From Candidatus Omnitrophota bacterium (GTDB lineage: Bacteria; Hinthialibacterota; Hinthialibacteria; Hinthialibacterales; Hinthialibacteraceae): a DNA stretch of 64,000 nucleotides. Both the position numbers and the translations under genes were made by a program. The notes under the pieces are model-generated. The model was not told where the DNA came from. It saw only the letters and a list, made by a program, of their open reading frames with translations, and made no database searches. This document shows, piece by piece, positions 43,518 through 51,577 of the stretch (position 1 is the stretch's first letter; each line of letters starts with the position of its first letter). The DNA is taken from NCBI GenBank assembly GCA_013177805.1, contig JABLXU010000018.1, positions 26,003 to 90,002 of the forward strand, in the 5' to 3' direction.

Positions 43518-44414
43518 ATGATGGACCACCGCGAAAAATTGTCCGGCATTTTTCTCCCGGTTACCACGCCGTTCAACGAAGACATGAGCATCGATCTCGG
43601 CGCGCTGCAAAGCAACATGCGGTTTTACGCCCAAACGGGGATCAAGGGATTTCTCGCCTTGGGGAGCAACGGAGAGAACCGCTGCCTGCGGGAATCCGAG
43701 AAACTCACCGTGCTGCAAACCATCCTCGAAACCAAACGGCCGGATCAGATCGTCATGACCGGCTGTATCTACGACAGCACACCCCTCACGGTGGAGTTCA
43801 TGAGAACCGCCCAACACCTGGGCAGCGATTACGCCACCCTGCTGACTCCCTCCTATTTCCGTAAGCAAATGACACCCCCAGTACTCGTGGATTATTTCAC
43901 CGAATGCGCCGAAAGCGCCGGTATCCCCGTTTTGCTCTACAACGCCCCTGGATTCACCGGCGTCACCCTCACGCGCGAAACCGTCTCGATTTTAGCGCGG
44001 CATCCCAACATCGTGGGCATCAAGGACAGCGCCCCCACCGGCATCGAACAATTCATCCCGCTTGACAATGCCGGTTTTTGCGTGATGGCGGGTTCCGCGG
44101 CCTTCATCTATCCTACGATGCGCCTGGGGCTGCGGGGGGGCATCGCCAGCCTGGGCAATGCCTTTCCCGATGCCCTCCTGCAGTTGTGGAACTATGGCCG
44201 TCAAGGTCCCGACGGCGAAGGCCAAGCGTTCCACGAACGGATTACCGAAGCCAACCGGCGCGTCAGCGGCACCTACGGCGTGCCGGGCGTCAAATGCGCC
44301 ATGGATCTCGCCGGACTGGCCGGCGGTTATCCCCGCAAACCGCTCCGGCGGCTGGAAGGGGCGGACCGGGAAGCGGTGCGGCAGGCGCTGGTGGAAACCG
44401 GATTGCTGTCATGA
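43518..44414 (+). CDS. DapA/NAL-family class I aldolase (dihydrodipicolinate synthase-like)
   Basis: A 298-residue protein. The ATG at 43518 has GGGAG at 9 nt. IFLPVTTPFNEDMSID, LALGSNGENRCL, the catalytic Tyr141 in LLYNAPG and Schiff-base Lys169 in VGIKDSA give the class I aldolase TIM barrel of the DapA/NanA/KDG-aldolase family. The GSNGEN variant of the GTTGE motif and lack of lysine-pathway neighbours argue against true DapA. Coupling to an FGGY kinase (ATGA, 44411-44414) suggests catabolism of a keto-sugar acid. Confidence 0.9.
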   Translation: MMDHREKLSGIFLPVTTPFNEDMSIDLGALQSNMRFYAQTGIKGFLALGSNGENRCLRESEKLTVLQTILETKRPDQIVMTGCIYDSTPLTVEFMRTAQHLGSDYATLLTPSYFRKQMTPPVLVDYFTECAESAGIPVLLYNAPGFTGVTLTRETVSILARHPNIVGIKDSAPTGIEQFIPLDNAGFCVMAGSAAFIYPTMRLGLRGGIASLGNAFPDALLQLWNYGRQGPDGEGQAFHERITEANRRVSGTYGVPGVKCAMDLAGLAGGYPRKPLRRLEGADREAVRQALVETGLLS

Positions 44415-45784
44415 GCCTCGTATTGGCCGTGGATGTGGGCACCACCAAAATGAAAACCGCCGTGGTGGAGGACGGCCGCCGGATTCTCGCGTCCGCTGAA
44501 CAGGCCTATCCCATCACCATCCGCGCGGGGGGGCAGCGGGACATCGACACGGAGCATTGGTGGAACGCGTTCTTGGAATGTTGCGCCCGGTTGAAACCCT
44601 ATACCGGCGGCGTGCAAGCCGCGGTCTTTTCGGTTTCCACGCCGGGTGCCACCGCTTTCGGTCCGGATGGGGAAGCGCTCACCCCGGCGGTATTGTTTCT
44701 TGACGGGCGCAGCGGACGGCAGGCCCAACGGATCCGTGATCTGATCGGTGAAGACGAATTGCTCGAACAAACCGGCAACCTGCCCGTTTCGGGAGGTTGC
44801 ACCGCCGCTACATTGCTCTGGTGGAAAGACCAACAACCCGAAATCTTCAGCCGGGCCGCCATGTTCGGCCATACGAATACGTTATTCGGCCAGCGTCTGA
44901 CTGGAAATTGGGGGATGGATCCCTCCACGGCCTCGCTCACCGCCCTCTACCGCACAACCCGCATCGAGGGAGGCTGGATCGAATCCATCGCTTCGCGGCT
45001 GGGGATTCCCCTCCACAAACTTCCCCCACTAGTCAACAGTTGGGAACCGGTGGGCGGTTTGCTTCCCCGCTGGGCTGATATCACCGGAATGCCGGCGGGA
45101 ACTCCCATCCTCATGGGCGGAAACGATGCGATGTGCGCGGCCCTGCATGGGGGGGTCATCCGCGAGGGGGCAACGCTGGACATCTGCGGCACATGCGAAA
45201 TCCTCAGCGTGGGCCTTGCCCGTGCCCTCCCCGGAAGGAACTACAACCTCCGGCGGCATGTCATCCCCAACCTATGGGCGACACTGTACGTTCTTAACAC
45301 CGGCGGCAAAGCGCTGGAATGGTTTCATGAAAATTTCTGCCGGGAAATGAGCGCAGATGCTTTTTTCCACGAGTATATCCCTCGCGTCATCCATGACTAT
45401 TTCGATAACGAAGCAAGCCGGGAGTTGCCGGAATATGAGGTTTTTCTGGCCGGAGACCGCTACAGCACCAAAGACCGCCGCGCCGCCTTTTCGCGGATCA
45501 CACTGGAAACCCGCCGCGAGGACCTGTTGATGGCTTTGATCCGGGGCAACAACGAATACATGGCGCGCCATCTGCGGGAAATGGGAGAGAAGATCGCCTT
45601 GTCGGATACCATTCATCTTACCGGAGGCGGCCTGACGGAACCCTTCCTGCGGTGCAAACAGCGCTGGATGGGAGAGTACCACTACGTGCTGCGCGAAAAT
45701 TCCTCCCTCCTGGGTGCGGCGCAGCTGGGACATTTCTTTGTGACAGGGGAGGCCGTGTGGGAAAAGGTAAATCCCTCTCCCTAA
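44411..45784 (+). CDS. FGGY-family carbohydrate kinase
   Basis: A 457-residue ATP-dependent sugar kinase. The start overlaps the aldolase stop as ATGA; the frame stays open far upstream but only in the shadow of the aldolase gene. LAVDVGTTKMKTAVV is the first phosphate loop, GGNDAMCAALHGG contains the catalytic Asp and LTGGGLTEPFLRCKQRWMG the adenosine motif. Close to xylulokinase/gluconokinase types. Substrate unknown; the aldolase partner suggests a sugar or sugar acid whose phosphate is cleaved or whose aldolase product is phosphorylated. Confidence 0.92.
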   Translation: MSLVLAVDVGTTKMKTAVVEDGRRILASAEQAYPITIRAGGQRDIDTEHWWNAFLECCARLKPYTGGVQAAVFSVSTPGATAFGPDGEALTPAVLFLDGRSGRQAQRIRDLIGEDELLEQTGNLPVSGGCTAATLLWWKDQQPEIFSRAAMFGHTNTLFGQRLTGNWGMDPSTASLTALYRTTRIEGGWIESIASRLGIPLHKLPPLVNSWEPVGGLLPRWADITGMPAGTPILMGGNDAMCAALHGGVIREGATLDICGTCEILSVGLARALPGRNYNLRRHVIPNLWATLYVLNTGGKALEWFHENFCREMSADAFFHEYIPRVIHDYFDNEASRELPEYEVFLAGDRYSTKDRRAAFSRITLETRREDLLMALIRGNNEYMARHLREMGEKIALSDTIHLTGGGLTEPFLRCKQRWMGEYHYVLRENSSLLGAAQLGHFFVTGEAVWEKVNPSP

Positions 45785-45874
45785 ACGGCCCGTTCGTAAA
45801 GCATAGAAATCCAATGCCTGGAAAGCCGGACTTTGGGAGGACGCATTCCAGTACCCATGAGAAAAGCCGGCGCG

Positions 45875-47350
45875 TTAGGCCAGCAGATCCTCAATCGGCT
45901 TGCCCTTGCCGTTGTTGGTCACATAAAACGGGCGGTCCTCAACCACATAATACGTATCCGCGGGGATGCCGAGCGCCTTGTAGATCGTGGCGTACACATC
46001 GATTAACCTCACGGGTTTCTCGATGGGCAGCATGGGATGACGGGCCGCCGTCTTGCCATAAACGAACCCCTCCTTGAAGCCGCCGCCGAAGAACAGCATG
46101 CTGGAAGCGGAACTGAAATGGCCGTGATGCCCGTACAGGCGCTCGTTTTCAATGATCAATGACTCGCCGGTCTGGCTTTCGTCGAAGCCCAGTTTTTCCT
46201 GGCCCGCGGCAGGTTGGTCGGCCACGGTCCGGCCGAATTCGGTGGCGATCACCACCAGCGTGCGCTCCAGCAACCCCCGCTCGTCCAGCTCGCGGATCAA
46301 ATTCCCGATGGGCCGGTCGATCGCCTGCTTCATCCCCACCATCCTCGTATGGCCGTCTTCGTGCGTGTCGAAGCCCTTGAACGGCGCGTATTGGTACTCC
46401 ACTTCGATGAAGCGCGCTCCGGCCTCGACCAGCCGCCGGGCCAGCAGGCATCCCAGACCGAACCGGTGTCCAACGTCGTAAGCCTGGATCGTCTCGGGCT
46501 TCTCTTCCGCCAAGTTGAAGGCTTTCTTGACCGGCGAATCCATCATCGCCCGGGCGCCTTCCACGACCTGGAGATAATCCTTGACTTTGCCGGATTCCCG
46601 GATCTCCGCGCTGCTCAATCCCGAGATGGCCTCAAAGAATTTTTGCCGCCGGTCCAGCCGCTCCGGGGTCATGCCGGCCACCGCCTTCAAGGTGGGCAAT
46701 CCCTTGTCCGGATCGGGGATCATAAAGGGGGCGTATTTTATTCCCAAAAATCCCGGTCCCTGATACTGACTGATGAAGAGAAATTCCTCGTTCGAGGTGT
46801 CGATGTCCCGCCCGATGTCGATATACGCCGGCACATTTGGATCGCGGCGCCCTAGCGACCGCGCCACCATGGCTCCCATGGAAGGAACCTGCACCCCGGC
46901 CGGGAACTCATAGCCGGTCATCAGGTAATGCTGCGCCTTGAGGTGAATCGCGCCGAATTTGGTGTCAGAGGTCAAGGTACGCAGAATCGTCCCCTTGTGC
47001 ATGACCTTCGCGATATGTTCCAGCCCTTCAGAAAGGAAGATGCCATCGGCGGAAGTGGGGATCTTGGGAAACGTGGAGAGCATCCGGCTGCCCTTCATGC
47101 CCGGTTCGAAGGGGGTGTGTTCCTTGGGATCCCAGGTATCCGCCTGCGAAACACCGCCCGGCAGCCAGATCAAGATCATGGCATCGGCGGTGGGATTCAC
47201 CGGCGCGTCCAAGCCTTCCCGGGATTGCGCAAACCCAGGCGTGGCGCTCCTGCCAAGCGTCAACGCCCCCGCGGCCCACGCCCCTGTTTTCAAAAATTCC
47301 CGCCGCGAAACGGGAAATTGAGTATCCAGAACTTTTCTCTTCGTATTCAT
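45875..47350 (-). CDS. DUF1501 Tat-exported sulfatase-like protein
   Basis: A 491-residue protein. GGAG precedes the ATG. The Tat signal SRREFLKTGAWAAGAL is followed by the DUF1501 core: MILIWLPGGVSQADTWDPKE, LTSDTKFGAIHLKAQHY, ATEFGRTV and GRDIDTSNEE. DUF1501 proteins are alkaline-phosphatase-superfamily-like exported proteins abundant in Planctomycetes and relatives, usually beside DUF1549/DUF1553 cytochrome-like partners. That partner type follows at 47.7 kb. The function is not established; polysaccharide degradation is often suggested. Confidence 0.92.
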   Translation of the reverse strand: MNTKRKVLDTQFPVSRREFLKTGAWAAGALTLGRSATPGFAQSREGLDAPVNPTADAMILIWLPGGVSQADTWDPKEHTPFEPGMKGSRMLSTFPKIPTSADGIFLSEGLEHIAKVMHKGTILRTLTSDTKFGAIHLKAQHYLMTGYEFPAGVQVPSMGAMVARSLGRRDPNVPAYIDIGRDIDTSNEEFLFISQYQGPGFLGIKYAPFMIPDPDKGLPTLKAVAGMTPERLDRRQKFFEAISGLSSAEIRESGKVKDYLQVVEGARAMMDSPVKKAFNLAEEKPETIQAYDVGHRFGLGCLLARRLVEAGARFIEVEYQYAPFKGFDTHEDGHTRMVGMKQAIDRPIGNLIRELDERGLLERTLVVIATEFGRTVADQPAAGQEKLGFDESQTGESLIIENERLYGHHGHFSSASSMLFFGGGFKEGFVYGKTAARHPMLPIEKPVRLIDVYATIYKALGIPADTYYVVEDRPFYVTNNGKGKPIEDLLA

Positions 47351-47726
47351 GGTTTATTCTCCATGGATTGGTTTTGATGATAGTTTTCAGATACCGGGAT
47401 AAGCGGCTGGCCGCCTTTTTTTCTGGCTCATCCGGCAGGCGCGAATATGTTTTAAGGGGTTAAATCGACTCCCGATATATTCAGCTGTAGAGATCAATCC
47501 CAAATCCCTCGGGGCTGATCTTTACCCACAAGTACGGTCCACGTGGGCTCGAGTCGTAGCGTAATCCACCAACGATAACCTCTCTTATCGGCTCCCTCTC
47601 CCTTTGGGAGAGGGCCGGGGTGAGGGTAAAAACCGATCTCCATCCTTTCCCGTCTCGGATTATTTTCTCACCTCATGTCTCCAGCGGCTCACCAGGAGGT
47701 TCGCCCTCCCATTCATCATCACCGGA
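47351..47726. other. Intergenic region with an inverted family-A repeat
   Basis: No gene was recognised. The family-A element (47591-47630) is in the opposite orientation to the copies in the first 20 kb. Confidence 0.5.
47591..47630. repeat. Intergenic repeat family A copy, inverted
   Basis: GCTCCCTCTCCCTTTGGGAG followed by AGGGCCGGGGTGAGGGTAAA. It reads as the reverse complement of CCCTCACCC ... CCCTCTCCC ... GGGAGAGGG, with a perfect CTCCC-TTT-GGGAG core. Confidence 0.85.
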
Positions 47727-49445
47727 TTACCGGATGAACTGAAACTCCGGGCTGACCGCCAGGCCCCACAACAGGTCTTTCCAATCGTCCCGGCCCGCGC
47801 CTTCTTCTAAAAACGCCAGACTCAGGGTTTGCTCCGCCGCCGTGGGCTTGCGGTTCAGCACGGCAAGAAACGCTGTGTCCACCGCCTCCTTGCGCGAGGG
47901 GAACTGGGCCAGCTGGACCGGCAGATCTGCTTCTTCCAAAATTTGATTCAGGTGCTCGCCGTTGATGAACTCCAACGCCTGGATGACGGCGGATTCCTCC
48001 GACCGGACAGTCATCACCTCGTTGCGGGTTTCGGGGCGTCCCAGAGAACGAGTCAGCCCGGTGGATAAATCGTCATACGACATCCGCCGTCCGCTGACGC
48101 CTAAGGCCACCGACAACGAATCCAAAAACTGCTCACAAGTCAGCCGGCGGTGGGCCGGCGACCGGAAATACCGGGGATGATCTATCCCCACCTCGAACCG
48201 GTCGGCCAGCCGCGGATCGAACCGCAGTTGATACGTGCGGGAATTGAGGATTAACCGCACCATATGCTTGATGTCGTAACCATGGGAGACAAATTCATAC
48301 GCAAGCCAATGCAGCAATTCAGGATGCGAGGGGGGATTGTCCATCCGGAAATCGTCCACCGGTTCCACAATCCCCAGGCCCATATACCGCTTCCACAACC
48401 GGTTGACGAAGGATGTGGCGAACTGGGGATTGGCCGGATCGATGATCAGCCGGGTCACTTCGGACAACCGCGCCTCGAGGGTGTCCAGTTTCTTTCCCCC
48501 GCTGTTGCCGTTGTCGTAAATGAAGGTGGGAGCGAGAAATTCGTCGTGTTTGACTTCACACCGGATCAATTGCAGGTCTTGGGGCGCGAAATAGCTGGCG
48601 AATCCCAAAAAACGCTTCTGCGGCCATTCCAGATTGAGAAAATGGTCATGGCAGCTGGCGCATTTCATCCGCGCTCCCAAAAAAACCTGTCCTACGTTAG
48701 CCGCCGTCTGCACGCTCTCCAGGTGTGTTTCCGATTTGACGTAACCGCCCCGGTACTTGGCCGCGGCCGGATCGAGCAATTGCGCCACGAACACGTCATA
48801 CGGTTTGTTTTCACGGAAACTATCGATGATGAATGGCTTGAAATTCGCCCGGGTGCCGACACCTCCCTGGTGGTTGCCGTTGCTGCACAAGGCATCTTCC
48901 CAGAACTGTGTCCAGTGGATGGCGTATTCCTCGTTCCGGGCCAGGAGCGAATCGATCAACTTGGCGCGTTTTTCAGGAGCAGGATCGGAGAGAAACGCCT
49001 CCACTTCGGTGGCGCAGGGGATTACACCGATAGCATCCAGGTACACCCGGCGGACGAAGACCGCATCGTCACTCAACCGCGGTGTTTCTCCCTCCGGCCA
49101 TTTCGCCGTGATGAAATGGTCGATTGAATTATTGGCTTCACCGAGACCCTCGGGCGGAGTGGGTGGCGGCGGCAAGGCAGCCAAACGTTCTTTCCGGAGA
49201 TGATCCATGCGCTCCCGGAAGGCTTGATAATAAATTTCCTCCGCCTGAGCGGCCGCGTCCCGGGCGGCTTGTACGGCTTGCTGGACCGCGTTTTGGGCGG
49301 ACTGGGCAGCTTCGACAGCGGCCCGGGCAGCCTTGGCGGCTTCTTGGATACGGGAGAAAGGGGTTTCTTCTTCTCCCGCGAAAGCCCAGGAAATGAGGAT
49401 AAATAGAATGATTCCAGGCAGAAAAGCGATTTTTTGCGGAAGCAT
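47727..49445 (-). CDS. DUF1549/DUF1553 exported protein with CxxCH motif and N-terminal coiled coil
   Basis: A 572-residue protein. Signal peptide MLPQKIAFLPGIILFILISW, cleaved near AFAG. Residues 30-75 are an Ala/Gln-rich coiled coil (AAKAARAAVEAAQSAQNAV type). DUF1549 follows, with FVRRVYLDAIGVIP and WEDALCS, then MKCASCHDHFL, a haem c-type CxxCH motif. DUF1553 has FVNRLWKRYMGLGIVEPVD and RLILNSRTYQ. It is the usual partner of DUF1501 proteins, though a 376-nt gap separates them here. A role in extracellular redox or glycan breakdown is inferred. Confidence 0.9.
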   Translation of the reverse strand: MLPQKIAFLPGIILFILISWAFAGEEETPFSRIQEAAKAARAAVEAAQSAQNAVQQAVQAARDAAAQAEEIYYQAFRERMDHLRKERLAALPPPPTPPEGLGEANNSIDHFITAKWPEGETPRLSDDAVFVRRVYLDAIGVIPCATEVEAFLSDPAPEKRAKLIDSLLARNEEYAIHWTQFWEDALCSNGNHQGGVGTRANFKPFIIDSFRENKPYDVFVAQLLDPAAAKYRGGYVKSETHLESVQTAANVGQVFLGARMKCASCHDHFLNLEWPQKRFLGFASYFAPQDLQLIRCEVKHDEFLAPTFIYDNGNSGGKKLDTLEARLSEVTRLIIDPANPQFATSFVNRLWKRYMGLGIVEPVDDFRMDNPPSHPELLHWLAYEFVSHGYDIKHMVRLILNSRTYQLRFDPRLADRFEVGIDHPRYFRSPAHRRLTCEQFLDSLSVALGVSGRRMSYDDLSTGLTRSLGRPETRNEVMTVRSEESAVIQALEFINGEHLNQILEEADLPVQLAQFPSRKEAVDTAFLAVLNRKPTAAEQTLSLAFLEEGAGRDDWKDLLWGLAVSPEFQFIR

Positions 49446-49588
49446 GCGGACCTAACACCTCCCCAAAAGATTCGACTCAATCTAAGTAGGAGGGATATTA
49501 TATTGACTAAATTGATCAAGTAAATAGATTTTTTTCTTGATCTCCTGCGAATCTTGCCAGAATCATTACAGTTCTTCCTGAGGGGGAG

Positions 49589-49623
49589 AAAAAAAAGACC
49601 CCTCTCACCGAAGCGAAAGGGGT
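49589..49623 (-). terminator. Rho-independent terminator downstream of the coiled-coil protein gene
   Basis: On the minus strand ACCCCTTTC (49623-49615) pairs with GAGAGGGGT (49606-49598) and is followed by C and a run of eight or more T. It lies about 115 nt past the stop at 49737, leaving an unusually long 3' trailer. Confidence 0.85.
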
Positions 49624-49736
49624 TTCCAGAGTTAAGGGAAATGGCGGAAAGTGAGTATTACTTCACTTCCGGCATCGTTGGGATTCGATAGTGGACGGAT
49701 TCGGCCGGATGTTTTCTTGGGTGAATGTAAAACTGG

Positions 49737-50048
49737 CTAATTCACCATTTTTTCCACCGATTCCGCGAATTCTTTGCGCAAATTGACGATCCGTTGTTGA
49801 ATTTCCTCCAGCCGTGCATGAACACGCGGAATTTCCTCGGATACAATCTCCATCATGGCATAGTCCCGGTCGCGGATGTTTTGCAGTTTCACATCGTTGA
49901 GCACCAGGATCATGGCCTCCAGGAATTCCGCTTGATCCACCAATTTTTTTTCCTGCCGGACCCAGCGCTCACCGGCCGTATGCAAGCGGCCAGCGTACCG
50001 GTTTTTCGTCCGCAGAACGGCGTTGGGCAACTGGATGATCTGGGCCAT
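49737..50048 (-). CDS. Small coiled-coil cytoplasmic protein, unknown
   Basis: A 103-residue protein from the ATG at 50048, which has GGAGG at 5-7 nt; a longer frame lacks this. After a short start MAQIIQLPNAVLRT the product is almost entirely helical with heptads (LVDQAEFLEAMILVLNDVKL, then EIPRVHARLEEIQQRIVNLR and EFAESVEKM), ending in a coiled coil. No family was recognised. Monocistronic with a clear terminator. Confidence 0.75.
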   Translation of the reverse strand: MAQIIQLPNAVLRTKNRYAGRLHTAGERWVRQEKKLVDQAEFLEAMILVLNDVKLQNIRDRDYAMMEIVSEEIPRVHARLEEIQQRIVNLRKEFAESVEKMVN

Positions 50049-50686
50049 GGGTTCCTCCATGCCTGATTCATGGGGCGCAAAGAGAAAAAAAGCAACAGAC
50101 GTGCCAGCAATGGAATCCATTCATGATCAAGTAAATATCAATAAATCGGGGATGAAGACGGGAGGGGAGGTGGAAATTTCTTCATGGTGGACTTCTCGAG
50201 GAAGAATAAATTGCCGCGAGGATGGTGAAGAATAATCCGGGGGGAATTAAACGAGAAGCGAGCCCCTCTCTCAGCGGATTAGGGAAGCGTTTAGCGTTTC
50301 CAATTCTGTGCATACCTCGAATCAAGCACAGAGAAAGGCCGGCATGCGGGGAAATGGTCACCGCACTTTTTACCCGCTCTTACCACGCACGAGTTTTTTA
50401 TTTCCGTTATTGATGATCAATAGTGACACTAAATAAATAGTGACACTAAATAATTTGTGGACGTTTTTGGGGATCATGATATGGTATCGTTGCTTGGCAC
50501 AAGCTGGATGAGCTGGTGAGGGTGGCATGTTTCATAACGATGTGATATCTAGAAACTAGTGAATGACCATTTCCCCTACGATTTTACGATTTGTTGAAAA
50601 GGAATGAAGGTAGGAACTTTCGAGCCGTCAAGTGATTTTAGATTAGTTTGATTCAATCAATGCTGTCTCAGGAAATGCGTTTGACC
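50049..50686. other. Intergenic region, 638 nt, with tandem palindromic repeats
   Basis: AT-rich for this genome. It holds two exact 17-bp tandem copies (50419-50452). No supported gene; frames in it lack ribosome sites. Confidence 0.5.
50419..50452. repeat. Two exact 17-bp tandem repeats with palindromic core
   Basis: AATAGTGACACTAAATA occurs twice without a gap (50419-50435, 50436-50452). Each contains the perfect palindrome TAGTG-A-CACTA. The centres are 17 bp apart. Possible operator pair, or a remnant of a mobile-element end. Confidence 0.9.
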
Positions 50687-51190
50687 ATGAGAAAATCGTT
50701 GTTTTTTTTCTTGATGGGATTAACCGGGATCGGGTGCAGTATGGTATTTCCCGGCACTTCCGGATGCAGTGAACCTGCGGATCATTTTCCGGAGGGTGAT
50801 CTGTTTTTCTTTCCACTATCGCGGGGAGAAGAAATGGGTCATCCAGGTTATCCCCTGGAAAAGAATTTCCCGTTTTTGACCAATCATCCCCAGGCCACGA
50901 CGGCCGATGACAGCTGTGAAAAAGAAAGCCGGGACATGGTGCCGGCTCCCCGTCAGCTGTTGCCTGTCCTCCCGCAACCGGTTCGGGAATTCATCGAACA
51001 TATCATCCGAATTAAGCAGGCGCCGCTCCGCGGCTTCCGCATCGCCGGTCTGGCTGAAATTGATAATTGGCTGGACCAAGCGGGGAAATTGAACACCCGT
51101 CAACGACTGCGGTTCTGCCGCAGCCACCGTATCCTGCCTAGACAGGAAACCGCTCATCGTCCCTCTCGGCGAGGGCCTCCTCCCGCCTGA
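50687..51190 (+). CDS. Small exported or lipoprotein-like protein, unknown; doubtful C-terminus
   Basis: About 167 residues from the ATG at 50687 (weak AGGAA site). MRKSLFFFLMGLTGIGC is a signal peptide with a TGIGC lipobox-like end. The rest has no recognised domain, and its last 20 residues (RPSRRGPPPA) run into low-complexity sequence next to a repeat, which suggests decay or a wrong frame end. It precedes the SPFH operon but is separated from it by repeats. Confidence 0.5.
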   Translation: MRKSLFFFLMGLTGIGCSMVFPGTSGCSEPADHFPEGDLFFFPLSRGEEMGHPGYPLEKNFPFLTNHPQATTADDSCEKESRDMVPAPRQLLPVLPQPVREFIEHIIRIKQAPLRGFRIAGLAEIDNWLDQAGKLNTRQRLRFCRSHRILPRQETAHRPSRRGPPPA

Positions 51191-51288
51191 TTGAAGTTTC
51201 CCATTTTCCCAAAGCCGGCATTGCGATTGCCTCAAGCCAGAAATCCCATGAGGTGGGATTTGCACCGTATTTAATAACCGGGGCAAGG

Positions 51289-51395
51289 TTGGATTTGCCC
51301 CGGGTTGAACCCCTGGGCTGGTGCACGGCGGCCCCTTGAGAGGGGCGAGAAGAGAAGAAGGGGGAGGAATGCGTAATTCGAGAAGAGCAAGCATT
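51289..51395. repeat. Intergenic repeat family B copy with right-hand extension
   Basis: TTGCCCCGGGTTGAACCCCT, GGGCTGGTGCACGGCGG and CCCCTTGAGAGGGGCG, then a purine-rich run to GCGTAATTCGAGAAGAG. The right part is shared with 58861-58917, so the two ends of the SPFH operon carry the same element. Confidence 0.6.
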
Positions 51396-51400
51396 AAGAC

Positions 51401-51446
51401 AGGGCTTTCCCTCACCCCGCCTTTCCCCGGGGAGAGAGGGGGACCT
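51401..51446. repeat. Intergenic repeat family A copy
   Basis: AGGGCTTTCCCTCACCCCGC followed by CTTTCCCCGGGGAGAG and AGGGGGACC. Inner arms TTTCCCC / GGGGAGA are intact. Confidence 0.8.
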
Positions 51447-51487
51447 TGTGGGTGGGCTACGCTGCGCGTTGAGCCCATTCTACAACG

Positions 51488-51511
51488 GCTCTCCCGGGGG
51501 GAGAGGGAGCT
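51488..51511. repeat. Short intergenic repeat family A copy
   Basis: GCTCTCCCGGGGGGAGAGGG then AGCT: only the inner palindrome remains, 67 nt before the first gene of the SPFH operon. Confidence 0.75.
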
Positions 51512-51577
51512 GGTTAGGGGGGGCTATATGCCGAGTAACCGATCATGGAATCCTTACTTGTATGGAGATGCGCCATG

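Larger units (their letters stand above)
51191..51577. other. Intergenic region with three repeat elements upstream of the SPFH operon
   Basis: Contains a family-B element (51289-51350) and two family-A elements (51401-51446 and 51488-51511). A stretch after CCCCTTGAGAGGGGCG ending in GCGTAATTCG recurs at 58861-58917. No gene was recognised. Confidence 0.55.

Noticed and set aside
44078..44410. Upstream extension of the FGGY kinase reading frame
   Set aside because: It lies inside the aldolase gene; FGGY homology begins at LAVDVGTT just after the ATGA start at 44411.
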